Notes: generated by a model from the letters alone, not told the origin. Counted from the first letter of the stretch, positions 48,535 to 58,036 are shown. The stretch: DNA of 64,000 nucleotides from Paenibacillus sp. FSL K6-1096 (GCF_037977055.1 NZ_CP150274.1:4588001-4652000), one strand, 5' to 3'. Translations and numbers: made by a program.

Positions 48535-48563
48535 TTGACGTAAGAAATATTCACATGTAATAT
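48535..48563 (+). promoter_or_regulatory. Promoter of the oligopeptide importer operon
   Basis: TTGACG, 17 bp, TAATAT, in a strongly AT-rich segment (48320-48590). It would give a leader of about 235 nt before the binding-protein gene. Confidence 0.6.
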
Positions 48564-48607
48564 AAACCATAATTTAAAAAGGGAATGCTTAAGGCTCCCA
48601 TCCGGGA

Positions 48608-48721
48608 AAGCTGCCCCTGACTCTAATTGACCTATGGTCTATTCATCGCAGCTTGACCATATGTATCATGTGTAACATTTCATTACATGGTCCTGTGAAG
48701 ACGGTCATTGTTAGTCTCAGG
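48608..48721 (+). promoter_or_regulatory. Structured leader with alternative pairings, oligopeptide importer
   Basis: AAGCTGC (48608) can pair with GCAGCTT (48648). GACCAT..GTA (48655) can pair with TACATGGTC (48684). CCTGACTCTAA (48616) can pair with TTAGTCTCAGG (48711). The first and last helices cross, so they form a pseudoknot or exclude each other. No T-box or riboswitch signature that I know is present. Confidence 0.4.
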
Positions 48722-48804
48722 TGTCCAGCGGCCTGGAGCATCCCGGTCTCCCCAGTAGCTTGGAAGAGAAGGTAGAAGCACTTAACTAAGGAGGAGTTAG
48801 AAGA

Positions 48805-50550
48805 ATGGCGAAAAAGAGAAAATGGTGGTCAAGTTTACTAGTTGTATCGTTGGTAGGAGTTCTATTCACCGGTTGCAGCACCAATAATACTTCAGGCTCT
48901 GCGACTAATGCTCCTGCCGCAACGGCAGCCCCGACAGAGAGTGCAGCGCCGGATGCTACTGAAGCGCCCGCAGCTGATGGGCCTGTGGATGGGGGAACGC
49001 TTGTCGCAAGCTCTTTCTCTGACATTGTTAATATTAATCCCCTTCTAGTTAATGACACCGCATCAGGCGATGTCGCCCAGTTCGTCTTCGCGAAGCTGTA
49101 CAACCTCGACCGCGAAGGCAATGTGAAGGCTGAAGACTGGTCTTTGGCCGCTGACCTCCCGGAAATCTCCGCAGACGGATTAACCTATACTGTGAAGCTG
49201 AAGGATACTGCCAAATGGAGTGACGGCCAGCCGGTCACTGCAGATGATGTAGTGTATACCGTTGAAACAGCTAAGAATAAAGAGACCGGCTCACCGCTGA
49301 TCAGCCAATATGACAAAGTGAAGACGGTAGAGAAGGTCGATGACCACACTGTTAAATTCACCATGTCCCAGATTTACGCCCCATTCCTGTACGCTCTGGT
49401 TCAGGAGATTGTGCCGGCCCATATTCTGAAGGACGTGAAGCCGACCGAAATGCAGAAGAATGCCTTCGGTACAGATCCGGCTAAGACCGTGACCAGCGGA
49501 CCGTGGAAATGGACAGCCTGGAAGCAGGGCGAGAGCCACACGATGGATGCCGATCCGAACTACTGGGGAACAGTGAAGCCTCATATCGCCCAGATTGTCT
49601 ACAAGATCTATGCTGACCAGAACACTGAGGTCCAAGCGATTATGAAGGGCGATACGGACCACATCAGTGCCATTCCGGTGACTCAAGTGGAAGCTGTTAA
49701 GAAGGACGGCAAGATTGATATTATCGAGAAGCCGGGCGCGCAATATGAATATGTGATGTTCAACTTCGACGGCAAGAACTTCCCCGATAACTACGGTCTG
49801 TTCGCCGGACAGAAGACCAGACAGGCGATTGCCCATGCACTGAACCGCCAGGGGATGGTGGACAATATCCTGAAGGGTGTAGGCGCTCTGATGAACGCCC
49901 CGTTCCTGCCGGATACCTGGGCTGACCCGGGCGATGCTGCAGTGAACTATGATTATAACGCCGAGACAGCTAAGAAGCTCCTGGCTGAGGACGGATGGGT
50001 GGCCGACGCCAAGGATGGAATTCTGACCAAAGACGGACACCGCTTCTCCTTCGAGCTTCAATATAATGCCGGCAACAGCCGCCGTGAGCAGGTTGCCGCT
50101 GTTATCCAGCAGAACCTGAAGGATGTCGGCATTGAAGTGAAGCCGAAGGCGATTGACTTCGCTGCCTGGATCGATCAGAACGTTACACCGGGTAAATTCC
50201 AGGCCCTGCTGCTGGCATGGTCCCTGAATACACCGGACCCGGATGCGGAGAGCATCTTCTCCTCCAAGTACTTCCCGCCTGCCGGACAGAACAGCGGCTG
50301 GTATAAGAATGAGAAGCTGGATCAGCTGTGGGTAGACGGATATTCTACAGTAGATCAGGCTGAGCGCAAAGAGATCTACAAAGAAGTGGGTAAAGAAATC
50401 TCCACCGATCTTCCTTATGTATTCCTGTATCAGTATGGTCAGGCCATCGGAACAGGACCTAGAGTGCACTGGGCAGAGGAGGACGCTCCAGAGCCGTCAC
50501 TGGGCTACGGACAGTTCTTCCACGCGATCAAATGGTGGGTAACCGATTAA
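48805..50550 (+). CDS. Oligopeptide-binding lipoprotein, SBP family 5
   Basis: This 581-residue extracytoplasmic binding protein begins MAKKRKWWSSLLVVSLVGVL and has lipobox FTGC (Cys near 24), then a low-complexity Ala/Thr/Pro linker (about 28-60). The SBP_bac_5 core follows: 'NPLLVNDTASGDVAQFVFAKLYNLD', 'YTVKLKDTAKWSDGQPVTADDVVYT', 'TSGPWKWTAWKQGESHTM', 'RQAIAHALNRQGMVDNIL'. It binds peptides (or a related solute) for the Opp/Dpp importer encoded directly downstream. The RBS is AAGGAGGAG. A strong hairpin at 50576 separates it from the permease genes, which should make the binding protein more abundant than the membrane parts. Confidence 0.94.
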   Translation: MAKKRKWWSSLLVVSLVGVLFTGCSTNNTSGSATNAPAATAAPTESAAPDATEAPAADGPVDGGTLVASSFSDIVNINPLLVNDTASGDVAQFVFAKLYNLDREGNVKAEDWSLAADLPEISADGLTYTVKLKDTAKWSDGQPVTADDVVYTVETAKNKETGSPLISQYDKVKTVEKVDDHTVKFTMSQIYAPFLYALVQEIVPAHILKDVKPTEMQKNAFGTDPAKTVTSGPWKWTAWKQGESHTMDADPNYWGTVKPHIAQIVYKIYADQNTEVQAIMKGDTDHISAIPVTQVEAVKKDGKIDIIEKPGAQYEYVMFNFDGKNFPDNYGLFAGQKTRQAIAHALNRQGMVDNILKGVGALMNAPFLPDTWADPGDAAVNYDYNAETAKKLLAEDGWVADAKDGILTKDGHRFSFELQYNAGNSRREQVAAVIQQNLKDVGIEVKPKAIDFAAWIDQNVTPGKFQALLLAWSLNTPDPDAESIFSSKYFPPAGQNSGWYKNEKLDQLWVDGYSTVDQAERKEIYKEVGKEISTDLPYVFLYQYGQAIGTGPRVHWAEEDAPEPSLGYGQFFHAIKWWVTD

Positions 50551-50575
50551 TACGCCGCTAACTGAATAGACTTGC

Positions 50576-50613
50576 GGGAGGTGAAGGAGCATGCTCTTTC
50601 ACCTCCCCCTTTT
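50576..50613 (+). terminator. Intercistronic attenuator/terminator
   Basis: GGGAGGTGAAGGAGCA pairs with TGCTCTTTCACCTCCC, followed by CCTTTT. It is between the binding-protein and permease genes and probably limits read-through. Confidence 0.8.
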
Positions 50614-50669
50614 GTATCAATGGGGGGCCTCCGCAATCTATCGCCTTACCATCTCTAGGAGGATAGCCT

Positions 50670-51641
50670 ATGACAGAATATCTGATACGCCGGGTGCTTC
50701 AATCGGTATTGGTCATCTTTCTGATTACCATACTGACCTTTCTTCTTATCCATGCGGCTCCGGGCGGACCTACGCAAGTGATGCTCGCGCCGGGCCTGAC
50801 GCCGGAAATCTTCGAGCAGCAAGCCAAGAATCTGGGGCTCGACCAGCCGATTCATATCCAGTATCTGCACTGGATTGGTGATCTGCTGCAAGGAGACCTG
50901 GGATATACCTTCAAGAACCATATTGCGATCTCGGATCTGCTCTGGCCGCGGATCGGCAATACCGTGATCCTGATGGGGGCCGCTTGGCTGGTATCGCTGC
51001 TGATTGCCATACCCTGGGGGATCTATAATAGTACCAAAGTCTATGGTTTATCGGATCAGACCGCTTCTTTCATCTCTTATCTGGGCTTCGCCATGCCGAC
51101 CTTCTGGTTCGGGATCCTGCTGCAGCAGTGGCTGTCGCTCAAGCTGGACTGGTTCCCATTGTCGGATATGTATACAAGAGGCAAGGAAGGAAATATAGGT
51201 GATTTGTTCATGCATCTGGTGCTGCCGGTCACCGTACTCGCGCTTGGCTTCCTGGCTTCTTATATGAAGTATGCGCGGGCCAGTATGCTGGAGGTGCTGG
51301 ATCAGGATTATATCCGCACGGCCCGGGCCAAGGGTGTGAAGGAACGCAAGGTCATCTTCCGCCATGCTCTGCGCAATGCGCTGATTCCAATCATTACGGT
51401 ACTCGGCCTTGATCTTCCGATTCTGGTAGGCGGGGCCGCACTGACGGAGAATGTATTCAACTGGCCGGGAATGGGCCGCTGGTTCGTGGAGATGGCTACG
51501 GCGCGCGAATATTCGGCACTGATGGCGGTTACGATCGTGACGGCTGTCATGGTCGTCATCGGCAATCTGCTGGCGGATATCCTGTACGTGGTCGTTGATC
51601 CGCGGGTGAAGCTCGGTAAGCAAGGGGGTAAGGCAGCATGA
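50670..51641 (+). CDS. oppB: Oligopeptide ABC permease, OppB/DppB type
   Basis: The 323-residue permease has six helices. It opens with the family start 'MTEYLIRRVLQSVLVIFLIT', has 'FAMPTFWFGILLQQWLSLKL' and the inner-membrane EAA loop 'YIRTARAKGVKERKVIFRHALRNALIPI', and ends in 'DILYVVVDPRVKLG'. It forms half the channel of the peptide importer. The RBS is AGGAGG at 50657. Its last four bases overlap the start of the next gene (ATGA), so they are coupled. Opp and Dpp permeases cannot be told apart by sequence here; the symbol means the family. Confidence 0.93.
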   Translation: MTEYLIRRVLQSVLVIFLITILTFLLIHAAPGGPTQVMLAPGLTPEIFEQQAKNLGLDQPIHIQYLHWIGDLLQGDLGYTFKNHIAISDLLWPRIGNTVILMGAAWLVSLLIAIPWGIYNSTKVYGLSDQTASFISYLGFAMPTFWFGILLQQWLSLKLDWFPLSDMYTRGKEGNIGDLFMHLVLPVTVLALGFLASYMKYARASMLEVLDQDYIRTARAKGVKERKVIFRHALRNALIPIITVLGLDLPILVGGAALTENVFNWPGMGRWFVEMATAREYSALMAVTIVTAVMVVIGNLLADILYVVVDPRVKLGKQGGKAA

Positions 51642-52660
51642 GTACCAATAATACGGAGCTTACCAAAGGGGTTGTATCCAAACCGCTCGGTACGCCTGAT
51701 ATGAACCCAATGCCGGGCGGTACGGACCCGGAGATTCCGGTGGTGGATTCGGACCGGCCGCCGGGTCCATGGAGAACGCTGTGGAAGAAGTTCTCGCGTA
51801 ATCCTTTTGCCATGGGCGGTTTAATCGTACTGTTCATCTTTGTGCTGCTGGGGGTATTCGCACCGTATCTGACCTCTTATGGACCGGAGAAAATCGACCT
51901 GATGTTCGCGAATCTGAAGCCAGGAGCGGAGGGCCATCCTCTCGGCACCGATGAGCTGGGCCGCGATATTCTCAGCAGACTGCTGTACAGCGCCCGGATC
52001 TCGCTGCTGATCGGGTTCTCGGTTGCCGCTGTATCTGTGCTGGTCGGCTCAGTGATCGGAGCGATCTCCGGTTACTTCGGCGGATTCGTGGATACGGTAT
52101 TTATGCGTATTGTTGACGTCATGAACTCCGTGCCGTCCCTGTTCCTGAACATCCTGGTAATGGCGTTATTCGGCACACAGATTAAGTTCATGATACTGAT
52201 TCTGGCGTTCACGAGCTGGATGAGTATTGCCCGGCTGGTCCGGGGAACCTTCCTGCAGCTGCGGGAGATGCAGTATGTGGAGGCTGCGAGAGCGATCGGT
52301 GTGTCCAGCTGGGGCATCATCTTCCGGCATCTGCTGCGCAATGCCAGCTTCCCGATTATTGTCAACGCGACCCTGATGGTGGGCGGGGCGATTCTCAGTG
52401 AGTCCGCCTTGTCCTATCTGGGCCTTGGCATTCAGGCTCCGGCCACAAGCTGGGGGCTGATGCTCAGCAACGCCCAGGAGTTCATGCTGGTCGATCCGAT
52501 GCAGGCGGTGTATCCGGGCTTCTGCATCCTGATGGTGGTGCTGGCGGTTAACTTTATCGGCGACGGCATCCGGGATGCCCTTGATCCCAGACAGAAAGTG
52601 ACCAAATCCCGGAGGAGGCTGGAACAATGGCGGAAAAACTACTCGAAATCCGGAAACTGA
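51638..52660 (+). CDS. oppC: Oligopeptide ABC permease, OppC/DppC type
   Basis: The 340-residue permease carries a hydrophilic N-terminal section (about 1-45, with 'GTPDMNPMPGGTDPEIPVVD') longer than usual. The OppC_N segment 'WRTLWKKFSRNPFAMGGLIV' follows, then 'HPLGTDELGRDILSRLLYSARISL' and the EAA loop 'EAARAIGVSSWGIIFRHLLRN'. It pairs with the OppB-type permease. The ATG overlaps the upstream stop by 4 bp, and its own end overlaps the ATPase gene by 34 bp, so the operon is tightly coupled. Confidence 0.94.
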   Translation: MSTNNTELTKGVVSKPLGTPDMNPMPGGTDPEIPVVDSDRPPGPWRTLWKKFSRNPFAMGGLIVLFIFVLLGVFAPYLTSYGPEKIDLMFANLKPGAEGHPLGTDELGRDILSRLLYSARISLLIGFSVAAVSVLVGSVIGAISGYFGGFVDTVFMRIVDVMNSVPSLFLNILVMALFGTQIKFMILILAFTSWMSIARLVRGTFLQLREMQYVEAARAIGVSSWGIIFRHLLRNASFPIIVNATLMVGGAILSESALSYLGLGIQAPATSWGLMLSNAQEFMLVDPMQAVYPGFCILMVVLAVNFIGDGIRDALDPRQKVTKSRRRLEQWRKNYSKSGN

Positions 52661-53643
52661 CCGCCGGCTTTGCAACAGAAAAGGGGCTGCTCAAGGCAAC
52701 CGACGGCATTTCTCTTACGGTGGACAAGGGGCAGACAGTCTGCATCGTCGGAGAATCCGGCAGCGGCAAAAGCGTGACCTCGCTGGCCATCATGCGCCTG
52801 ATTGATTACGCAGGCGGGATGATTCTTGAGGGGAGCATTGATTTTCACGGGCAGAACCTGGGGGAAAAGACGCAGGAAGAGATGCGGAGCATCCGCGGCA
52901 ATCAGATCGCGATGATCTTCCAGGACCCGATGTCCTCGCTGAATCCTGTCTTCACGATCGGGGAACAGATTGCGGAGAGCCTGCGGCTCCATCAGAACAA
53001 GAGCGATGCCGAAGCGATGAAGCACGCGGTAGAGCTGATCCGGCTGGTCGGCATCCCGGCCCCGGAGATTCGCGCGAAGCAGTACCCGCATGAGCTGTCC
53101 GGCGGGATGTGCCAGCGTGTAGTCATTGCGATTGCCCTGGCCTGCAATCCTGAGCTGCTGATCGCCGATGAGCCGACCACCGCGCTGGATGTGACCGTGC
53201 AGGCGCAGATTCTCGATCTGCTGCGCAAGCTGCAGTCTGAGCTCGGGATGTCCATCCTGCTGATCACCCATGACATGGGCGTGGCCGCCGAGATGGCTGA
53301 CCGCATTGCTGTCATGTATGCGGGCGCGATCGTGGAAGAGGGCAGTGTTGAGGAGATTTTCGACCATCCCAGCCATCCGTATACGGTCGGGCTGCTTCAG
53401 TCGATCCCGGGATTCGAGGGCGGACGCGGCGGCGAGCTCTATACGATCCGCGGAACGATTCCGCCGATTGGCCAGCTGCCGGGGGGCTGCCGGTTCCACC
53501 CGCGCTGTCCCCATGCGATGGACATCTGCCGCAGCCAGGAGCCGCCGGATTTCATGATCTCTGAGGATCACCGGACCGCCTGCTGGCTGTTCAAGGATAA
53601 GCCGGAAGCGGCGGAATACAGCAGGGAGGCGAAGCGTGCATGA
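52627..53643 (+). CDS. oppD: Oligopeptide ABC ATPase, OppD/DppD type
   Basis: The 338-residue ATPase has Walker A 'IVGESGSGKSVTSLAIMRL', signature 'LSGGMCQRVVIAIALACNPE', Walker B 'LLIADEPTTALDVTVQAQI' and switch 'LITHD'. The OppD C-terminal extension has the Cys-containing motif 'GGCRFHPRCPHAMDICRSQE', which in related proteins binds an iron-sulfur cluster. It begins inside the 3' end of the OppC-type gene and its last bases overlap the next ATPase gene (ATGA). It energises the peptide importer as one of two ATPases. Confidence 0.94.
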   Translation: MAEKLLEIRKLTAGFATEKGLLKATDGISLTVDKGQTVCIVGESGSGKSVTSLAIMRLIDYAGGMILEGSIDFHGQNLGEKTQEEMRSIRGNQIAMIFQDPMSSLNPVFTIGEQIAESLRLHQNKSDAEAMKHAVELIRLVGIPAPEIRAKQYPHELSGGMCQRVVIAIALACNPELLIADEPTTALDVTVQAQILDLLRKLQSELGMSILLITHDMGVAAEMADRIAVMYAGAIVEEGSVEEIFDHPSHPYTVGLLQSIPGFEGGRGGELYTIRGTIPPIGQLPGGCRFHPRCPHAMDICRSQEPPDFMISEDHRTACWLFKDKPEAAEYSREAKRA

Positions 53644-54662
53644 ATAAGACATTGGACATACCTGAGCGTAAGCTGCCGGCTTCCTCTGAAGTGCTGCTGG
53701 AAGTAAAGGACGTTAAGAAATATTTCCCGATCACCAAGGGACTGCTGAACCGGACGGTCGGACAGGTCAAGGCGGTGGACGGGGTGAATCTGTCGATCCG
53801 CCAAGGCGAGACCTTCGGGCTGGTCGGCGAATCCGGCTGCGGCAAGTCGACCTTCGGACGGGTGCTGCTGCGGCTGCAGAGCGCCACCGGGGGGAAAGTA
53901 TTGTTCAAAGGCAAGGATATTCATTCCCTCGGTTCGGGCGACATGCGCAAGCTGCGGGAGGAGATGCAGATCATCTTCCAGGACCCGTTCGGCTCGCTGA
54001 ATCCGCGTTTCCTGGTCAAGGATATCATCGGCGAGCCGCTGCGCATTCACCGGAAGATGTCGGCGAAGGAGACCGATAACCGGGTGGTGGAGCTGATGGA
54101 GCTGGTCGGTCTGGATGCCAGCCGCCGCAACCGCTACCCGCATGAATTCTCCGGCGGGCAGCGCCAGCGGATCGGCATTGCCCGGGCTATCGCCTTGAAC
54201 CCGAAGTTCATTGTTGCCGATGAAGCGGTATCGGCACTGGATGTGTCGGTCCAGTCCCAGGTCATTAACCTGCTGATGAAGCTGCAGAAGGAGCTGGGCT
54301 TGACCTTCCTGTTCATTGCCCATGGCCTGAACGTGGTCCGGCATATCTCCGACCGCGTCGGGGTCATGTACCTGGGCAAGCTGGTGGAGGTCGCCGAGAC
54401 GGAGGAGCTGTTCGCGGCTCCGCTGCACCCGTATACTGCCGCCTTGCTCTCGGCCATTCCTAAGCCTTCTCCAAGACGCAAGCAGGAGCGGATCATGCTG
54501 GAGGGGGATGTGCCGTCCCCGGCCAACCCGCCCTCGGGCTGCAGGTTCCATACCCGCTGCCCGTTCGTTCAAGACAAATGCCGCCACACGGAGCCCCTAT
54601 TGGAGCAGGTCGGAGCGGGCCGGCAGGTCGCCTGCCATTTCCCGCTGTTTCCGAAGGCCTGA
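53640..54662 (+). CDS. oppF: Oligopeptide ABC ATPase, OppF/DppF type
   Basis: The 340-residue ATPase has Walker A 'GLVGESGCGKSTFGRVLLRL', signature 'FSGGQRQRIGIARAIALNPK', Walker B 'FIVADEAVSALDVSVQSQV' and switch 'FIAHGLNVV'. In Walker B the residue after DE is Ala instead of the usual Pro, as is frequent in OppF. The C-terminal Cys motif is 'SGCRFHTRCPFVQDKCRHTE'. It is the last gene of the operon, with a terminator 24 bp after the stop. Confidence 0.94.
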   Translation: MNKTLDIPERKLPASSEVLLEVKDVKKYFPITKGLLNRTVGQVKAVDGVNLSIRQGETFGLVGESGCGKSTFGRVLLRLQSATGGKVLFKGKDIHSLGSGDMRKLREEMQIIFQDPFGSLNPRFLVKDIIGEPLRIHRKMSAKETDNRVVELMELVGLDASRRNRYPHEFSGGQRQRIGIARAIALNPKFIVADEAVSALDVSVQSQVINLLMKLQKELGLTFLFIAHGLNVVRHISDRVGVMYLGKLVEVAETEELFAAPLHPYTAALLSAIPKPSPRRKQERIMLEGDVPSPANPPSGCRFHTRCPFVQDKCRHTEPLLEQVGAGRQVACHFPLFPKA

Positions 54663-54685
54663 ACGGATTACCATAGGTTATGAAG

Positions 54686-54724
54686 GAGGAACGCCGCTGA
54701 ATATGTTGCGGCGTTCCTCTTTGC
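54686..54724 (+). terminator. Terminator of the oligopeptide importer operon
   Basis: GAGGAACGCCGC pairs with GCGGCGTTCCTC, then TTT. The loop is TGAATATGTT. Confidence 0.85.
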
Positions 54725-54839
54725 TTGTCCGAAACTAACCATTGTGTTCCATAGCGTTCTATAAGAAAATGGGAGCAGACGGATTCCTGGCAGATTAATC
54801 CCATTTCATATACGCAACGAATGCGGACCGGAGGTTCTA

Positions 54840-56228
54840 GTGAACAAGGTAAACACAGCAGTTTCAGCTCTATTTATACTGGTGATGGCAGCAGCGGCCT
54901 GGATCTGGGCAGCAGCCGTACATACCTGGACTCCAGCGGGGACCCTGGCTTCTCTGGCCTGCCTGGCGCTGTTCGTCTGGACCGGCCTGCGGGCGATACC
55001 CGCCCTGACCCGATACCTGAGCCCGCAGGGGGCGCGTGAAGCATCAGCCGGGATCGGCAACAGCGATCCGAAGGAGGAGCGGCAGCGGACCTGGTGGCAA
55101 ATCATACTGTGGGTGGCCGCCAGCCGTGTCCTGCTGATCCTCGCGGCTTATGTGTTCTGGGTGCTGCGGGAAGGCGGCTCCGGCAGCCTGTTCTCCCGCT
55201 TCATTGACATGTGGCATATCCGCGGAATTGACGCTATGTCTTATCTGGGCATCGCCGAGCGGTGGTATGTGACGGAGGGGGACCCCAGATTCCATATTGT
55301 TTTTCTGCCGTTCTTTCCGGTGCTGATCAAGCTGGCGCAGTTCTTCACGGGAAGTTATATGGTGGCCGGTTTTGTGGTTGCTAATCTGTGTACCCTGGCT
55401 GCGGCGGTGTTCGCATATGAGCTGGCCCGGCTGGATCTGGCGCGCCGGAATGCGCTGCGGGTGGTGAAGTATATCTTCATCTTCCCGTCGGCGTTCTTCT
55501 TCTTCCTTCCGATGACTGAGGCGCTGTTCCTGCTGCTCTCGCTGATGGCCCTGTATTATGTACGCCGGCGGCGCTGGCTGCTGGGCTGCCTATGTTCGGC
55601 ATTAGCCGGATTCACCCGTTCCCCGGGCATTCTGCTGGCGGTGCCGGTTGCAGTTGAGCTGGCCCGGGCGCTGACCGCCGGTTACAGGCGGATGGACCGG
55701 AAGGCTTTTGTGAACAAGGTGATTCTTGCGGCAGTCTCGTTAGCTACGGTCTCCTTCGGCCTGCTGGCCTATCTCTATATCAACTACAGTGTGACAGGTA
55801 ACGCGTTCCAGTTCAGTATCTACCAGCGGGAGCATTGGTCTCAGCGGGTCTACTTCTTCTTCGATACCGTGAGGTATCAGATGGAATACGCCGTGAATAC
55901 CTTCAAGGATAAGGATTGGCGTTCGTTCCTCGGGCTGTGGCTGCCGAATTTGACCGCGATCTTCGCCGTGCTTCTCATCATGCTGCGGAGTGCGAAGAAG
56001 CTGAACCCTGCATACATAGCGTATCTGATTGTCTACTTCGCCTATGTGGTCGCGCCGACCTGGCTGCTGTCCGCTCCGCGTTATTTTGCGGTCGCTTTTC
56101 CGCTGGCCTTCGCAGCGGTGGTGCTGACAGAGGATAAGAAATGGAAGGATGCCGTGCTGACAACCTTGTACATTGCGGGGAGCCTGCTCTATCTGGCGGT
56201 GTTCGTGGCGGGTTATCCGGTCTATTAA
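54840..56228 (+). CDS. PIG-V-like membrane mannosyltransferase family protein
   Basis: The protein has 462 residues from a GTG with GGAGGTTCTA upstream. It has about ten hydrophobic helices and a conserved short loop, 'WHIRGIDAMSYLGIAERWY', where the acidic residue after the first luminal helix is typical of GT-C glycosyltransferases. 'NALRVVKYIFIFPSAFFFF', 'LTRSPG'-like 'AGFTRSPGILLAVP' and 'LSAPRYFAVAFPLAFA' match the PIG-V family pattern in Gram-positive bacteria. It probably adds a hexose from a polyprenyl phosphate donor to a cell-surface glycan; the acceptor is unknown. It is a lone gene between two terminated units. Confidence 0.82.
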   Translation: MNKVNTAVSALFILVMAAAAWIWAAAVHTWTPAGTLASLACLALFVWTGLRAIPALTRYLSPQGAREASAGIGNSDPKEERQRTWWQIILWVAASRVLLILAAYVFWVLREGGSGSLFSRFIDMWHIRGIDAMSYLGIAERWYVTEGDPRFHIVFLPFFPVLIKLAQFFTGSYMVAGFVVANLCTLAAAVFAYELARLDLARRNALRVVKYIFIFPSAFFFFLPMTEALFLLLSLMALYYVRRRRWLLGCLCSALAGFTRSPGILLAVPVAVELARALTAGYRRMDRKAFVNKVILAAVSLATVSFGLLAYLYINYSVTGNAFQFSIYQREHWSQRVYFFFDTVRYQMEYAVNTFKDKDWRSFLGLWLPNLTAIFAVLLIMLRSAKKLNPAYIAYLIVYFAYVVAPTWLLSAPRYFAVAFPLAFAAVVLTEDKKWKDAVLTTLYIAGSLLYLAVFVAGYPVY

Positions 56229-56258
56229 CATATATCAAACTCAGAATTTACAGAAACG

Positions 56259-56921
56259 ATGGTGGCTATGCAGATTCAACTGGAAGATCAGATGGTGACG
56301 CTACATGTTCAGTATGCCAAGCGCAAGAAGCTTTCCGTAACTGTGGACGGCTCGGATCTCATTACCGTTAAGGCGCCTAAGGGAACAAGTGAAGAGACCA
56401 TCCTCGGTGCGGTAGCAAGTATAGGCCCGAAGATTCTGGAACAGCTGCGCAGGAATGCGGCGGCCCGGAAGGTGCCGGAGGCGAAGCGGTATGACGGGGA
56501 AGAGGTCTATCTGTATCTGGGCCGGGAGTACGCGCTCCATGAGCTGATTACGGTACAGGAGAGGAACGCTGACGAGCTGAAGCTTGCGCTGAAGAAGTTC
56601 TATATGTCCAGTTTGAAAAAAATCATCGCTGAGCGTATCACCCGCTATCAGACGCAGCTTAGAGTGAAGCCGAAGAGTATCGAAATTGTGGAGTCGCGGA
56701 CCAAATGGGGCAGCTGCAGCTTTGACGGCAAGCTGACGTTCAACTACCGGCTGGCCATGGCGCCGCCCGAAGTGATTGACTATGTCATCATTCATGAGCT
56801 GTGTCATCTGCTGCATATGAATCATGACCGGTCCTTCTGGCGGCGGCTGGGAAGTGTAATGCCGGACTACAAGGAGAAGGAAGCGTACCTGGCCCGGCAG
56901 GGGCAATTCATGACACTGTGA
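56259..56921 (+). CDS. YgjP-like metal-dependent hydrolase (DUF45)
   Basis: The 220-residue protein has the zinc motif HELCH in 'VIDYVIIHELCHLLHMNHDR', with the third ligand in the 'HMNHDRSFW' segment, and the family motif 'IVESRTKWGSCSFDGKLTFNYR'. These define the YgjP/DUF45 (WLM-like) metallopeptidase group. The substrate is not known. ATG 56259 and 56268 are both possible starts; neither has a strong ribosome binding site. It is 30 bp downstream of the glycosyltransferase stop and may be cotranscribed with it. Confidence 0.9.
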   Translation: MVAMQIQLEDQMVTLHVQYAKRKKLSVTVDGSDLITVKAPKGTSEETILGAVASIGPKILEQLRRNAAARKVPEAKRYDGEEVYLYLGREYALHELITVQERNADELKLALKKFYMSSLKKIIAERITRYQTQLRVKPKSIEIVESRTKWGSCSFDGKLTFNYRLAMAPPEVIDYVIIHELCHLLHMNHDRSFWRRLGSVMPDYKEKEAYLARQGQFMTL

Positions 56922-56962
56922 TCTTCATTCCAGGATGCAGGCTGTGCCTGCGGTTATCCGAT

Positions 56963-57829
56963 TTACCCGATGTAGGTAGCCGGGTGCTTAAGGCCTGCCG
57001 GATACTCCAGGCTGCCCTGGCTCCGGACGAACAGACCGCCTGAATAGCTGCTGCCGGCCAGCTCCAGGCCAGGGTCATCGGGGGTGAAGTGGAAGACGAT
57101 TGTCTCTGTATGGCTGTCCGCGAGCTGTAAGGCAATGTCGCGGCAGGAGACCGGCTGTGTGCTGATCAGGTCAAAAATCTCCAGTTGCCCGTTCTCCTGC
57201 TGGCAGATGGCAATGAGATTCTCGTCCTCCAGGTAGTAGAGCTGGCCGCTGAACACGTTCAGGCCGTAGAACATCAGCAGGCCATGGACCCCGCTGACAC
57301 CGAGCCGCTGTGATACCGGAATCCGCTGTGCTCCAAGGGTGGTGAACAGATTCAGATCGAGCGGGTCGGCAAGGTTCAGCTTGCGGATTGCCGCAGCTCT
57401 GACCGTATCCACAGGGCAGTCCATGGAGAAGAGCTGCTCGTCCACCGGACGGAAGCCGAATTTCGGGTAGAACTCCAGAACGGAGTCATTGGCAAAAAGA
57501 TACATGATGTCATAGCCCTGCCCGTAATCCTCCAGCACCTTGTTCATCAATTGTGTGGACAGGCCCCGACCCCGGTAGTCCGGGTGAGTCATCACCGTTC
57601 CGAGCTGAACAGAACGGGACTTCACCCCGTTAATCATCAGCTCCAGCAGATTCACCGAGACATTGGCCACAATTTGCCCGCCCTTTGCGTAAGAATAAGG
57701 AATGTATGTATCATTCCAGAACCCCGCCTCATACCAGTGCTTAAGCTCCAGCTCGAAGGTATCTTGTGCCAGCTTGAAGAAGCTGTGGCGCAGTGTATCA
57801 ATATTTTTGTAATCCTTAACAAACTCCAA
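56963..57829 (-). CDS. GNAT family N-acetyltransferase
   Basis: The product has about 288 residues. The reading frame opens with TTG codons at 57838 and 57829. AGGAG (57839-57843) touches the first one, so the second, 9 nt away, is the better start. The N-terminal half is a full GNAT domain ('SRSVQLGTVMTHPDYRGRGLSTQLMNKVL', 'LFANDSVLEFYPKFGFRPVDE'). The C-terminal half (about 150-288) is a second, degenerate beta-rich segment. The substrate is unknown. It is divergent from the lasso cluster. Confidence 0.88.
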   Translation of the reverse strand: MEFVKDYKNIDTLRHSFFKLAQDTFELELKHWYEAGFWNDTYIPYSYAKGGQIVANVSVNLLELMINGVKSRSVQLGTVMTHPDYRGRGLSTQLMNKVLEDYGQGYDIMYLFANDSVLEFYPKFGFRPVDEQLFSMDCPVDTVRAAAIRKLNLADPLDLNLFTTLGAQRIPVSQRLGVSGVHGLLMFYGLNVFSGQLYYLEDENLIAICQQENGQLEIFDLISTQPVSCRDIALQLADSHTETIVFHFTPDDPGLELAGSSYSGGLFVRSQGSLEYPAGLKHPATYIG

Positions 57830-58036
57830 TTTATACAACTCCTAACCTTCCGTAATAGTACTTCTAGCCCCGTTCATCCGCTTAATAGTTCATGCCGGGA
57901 GCTTTCCAGGCTCAGCACAGTGCCTCTTGTAGTATAAGGTATTATTTTACATAGGTCATCTGTCGGTGTTTCATTACCACATAATTCTACATGTGTCAAT
58001 ACGCTAAAGGATACCTAAAAGTACTCTCGGGTGTTA

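Noticed and set aside
48600..48804. T-box leader for the oligopeptide importer
   Set aside because: No T-box bulge sequence (UGGN) paired with a specifier loop and no terminator/antiterminator pair was found before the gene.
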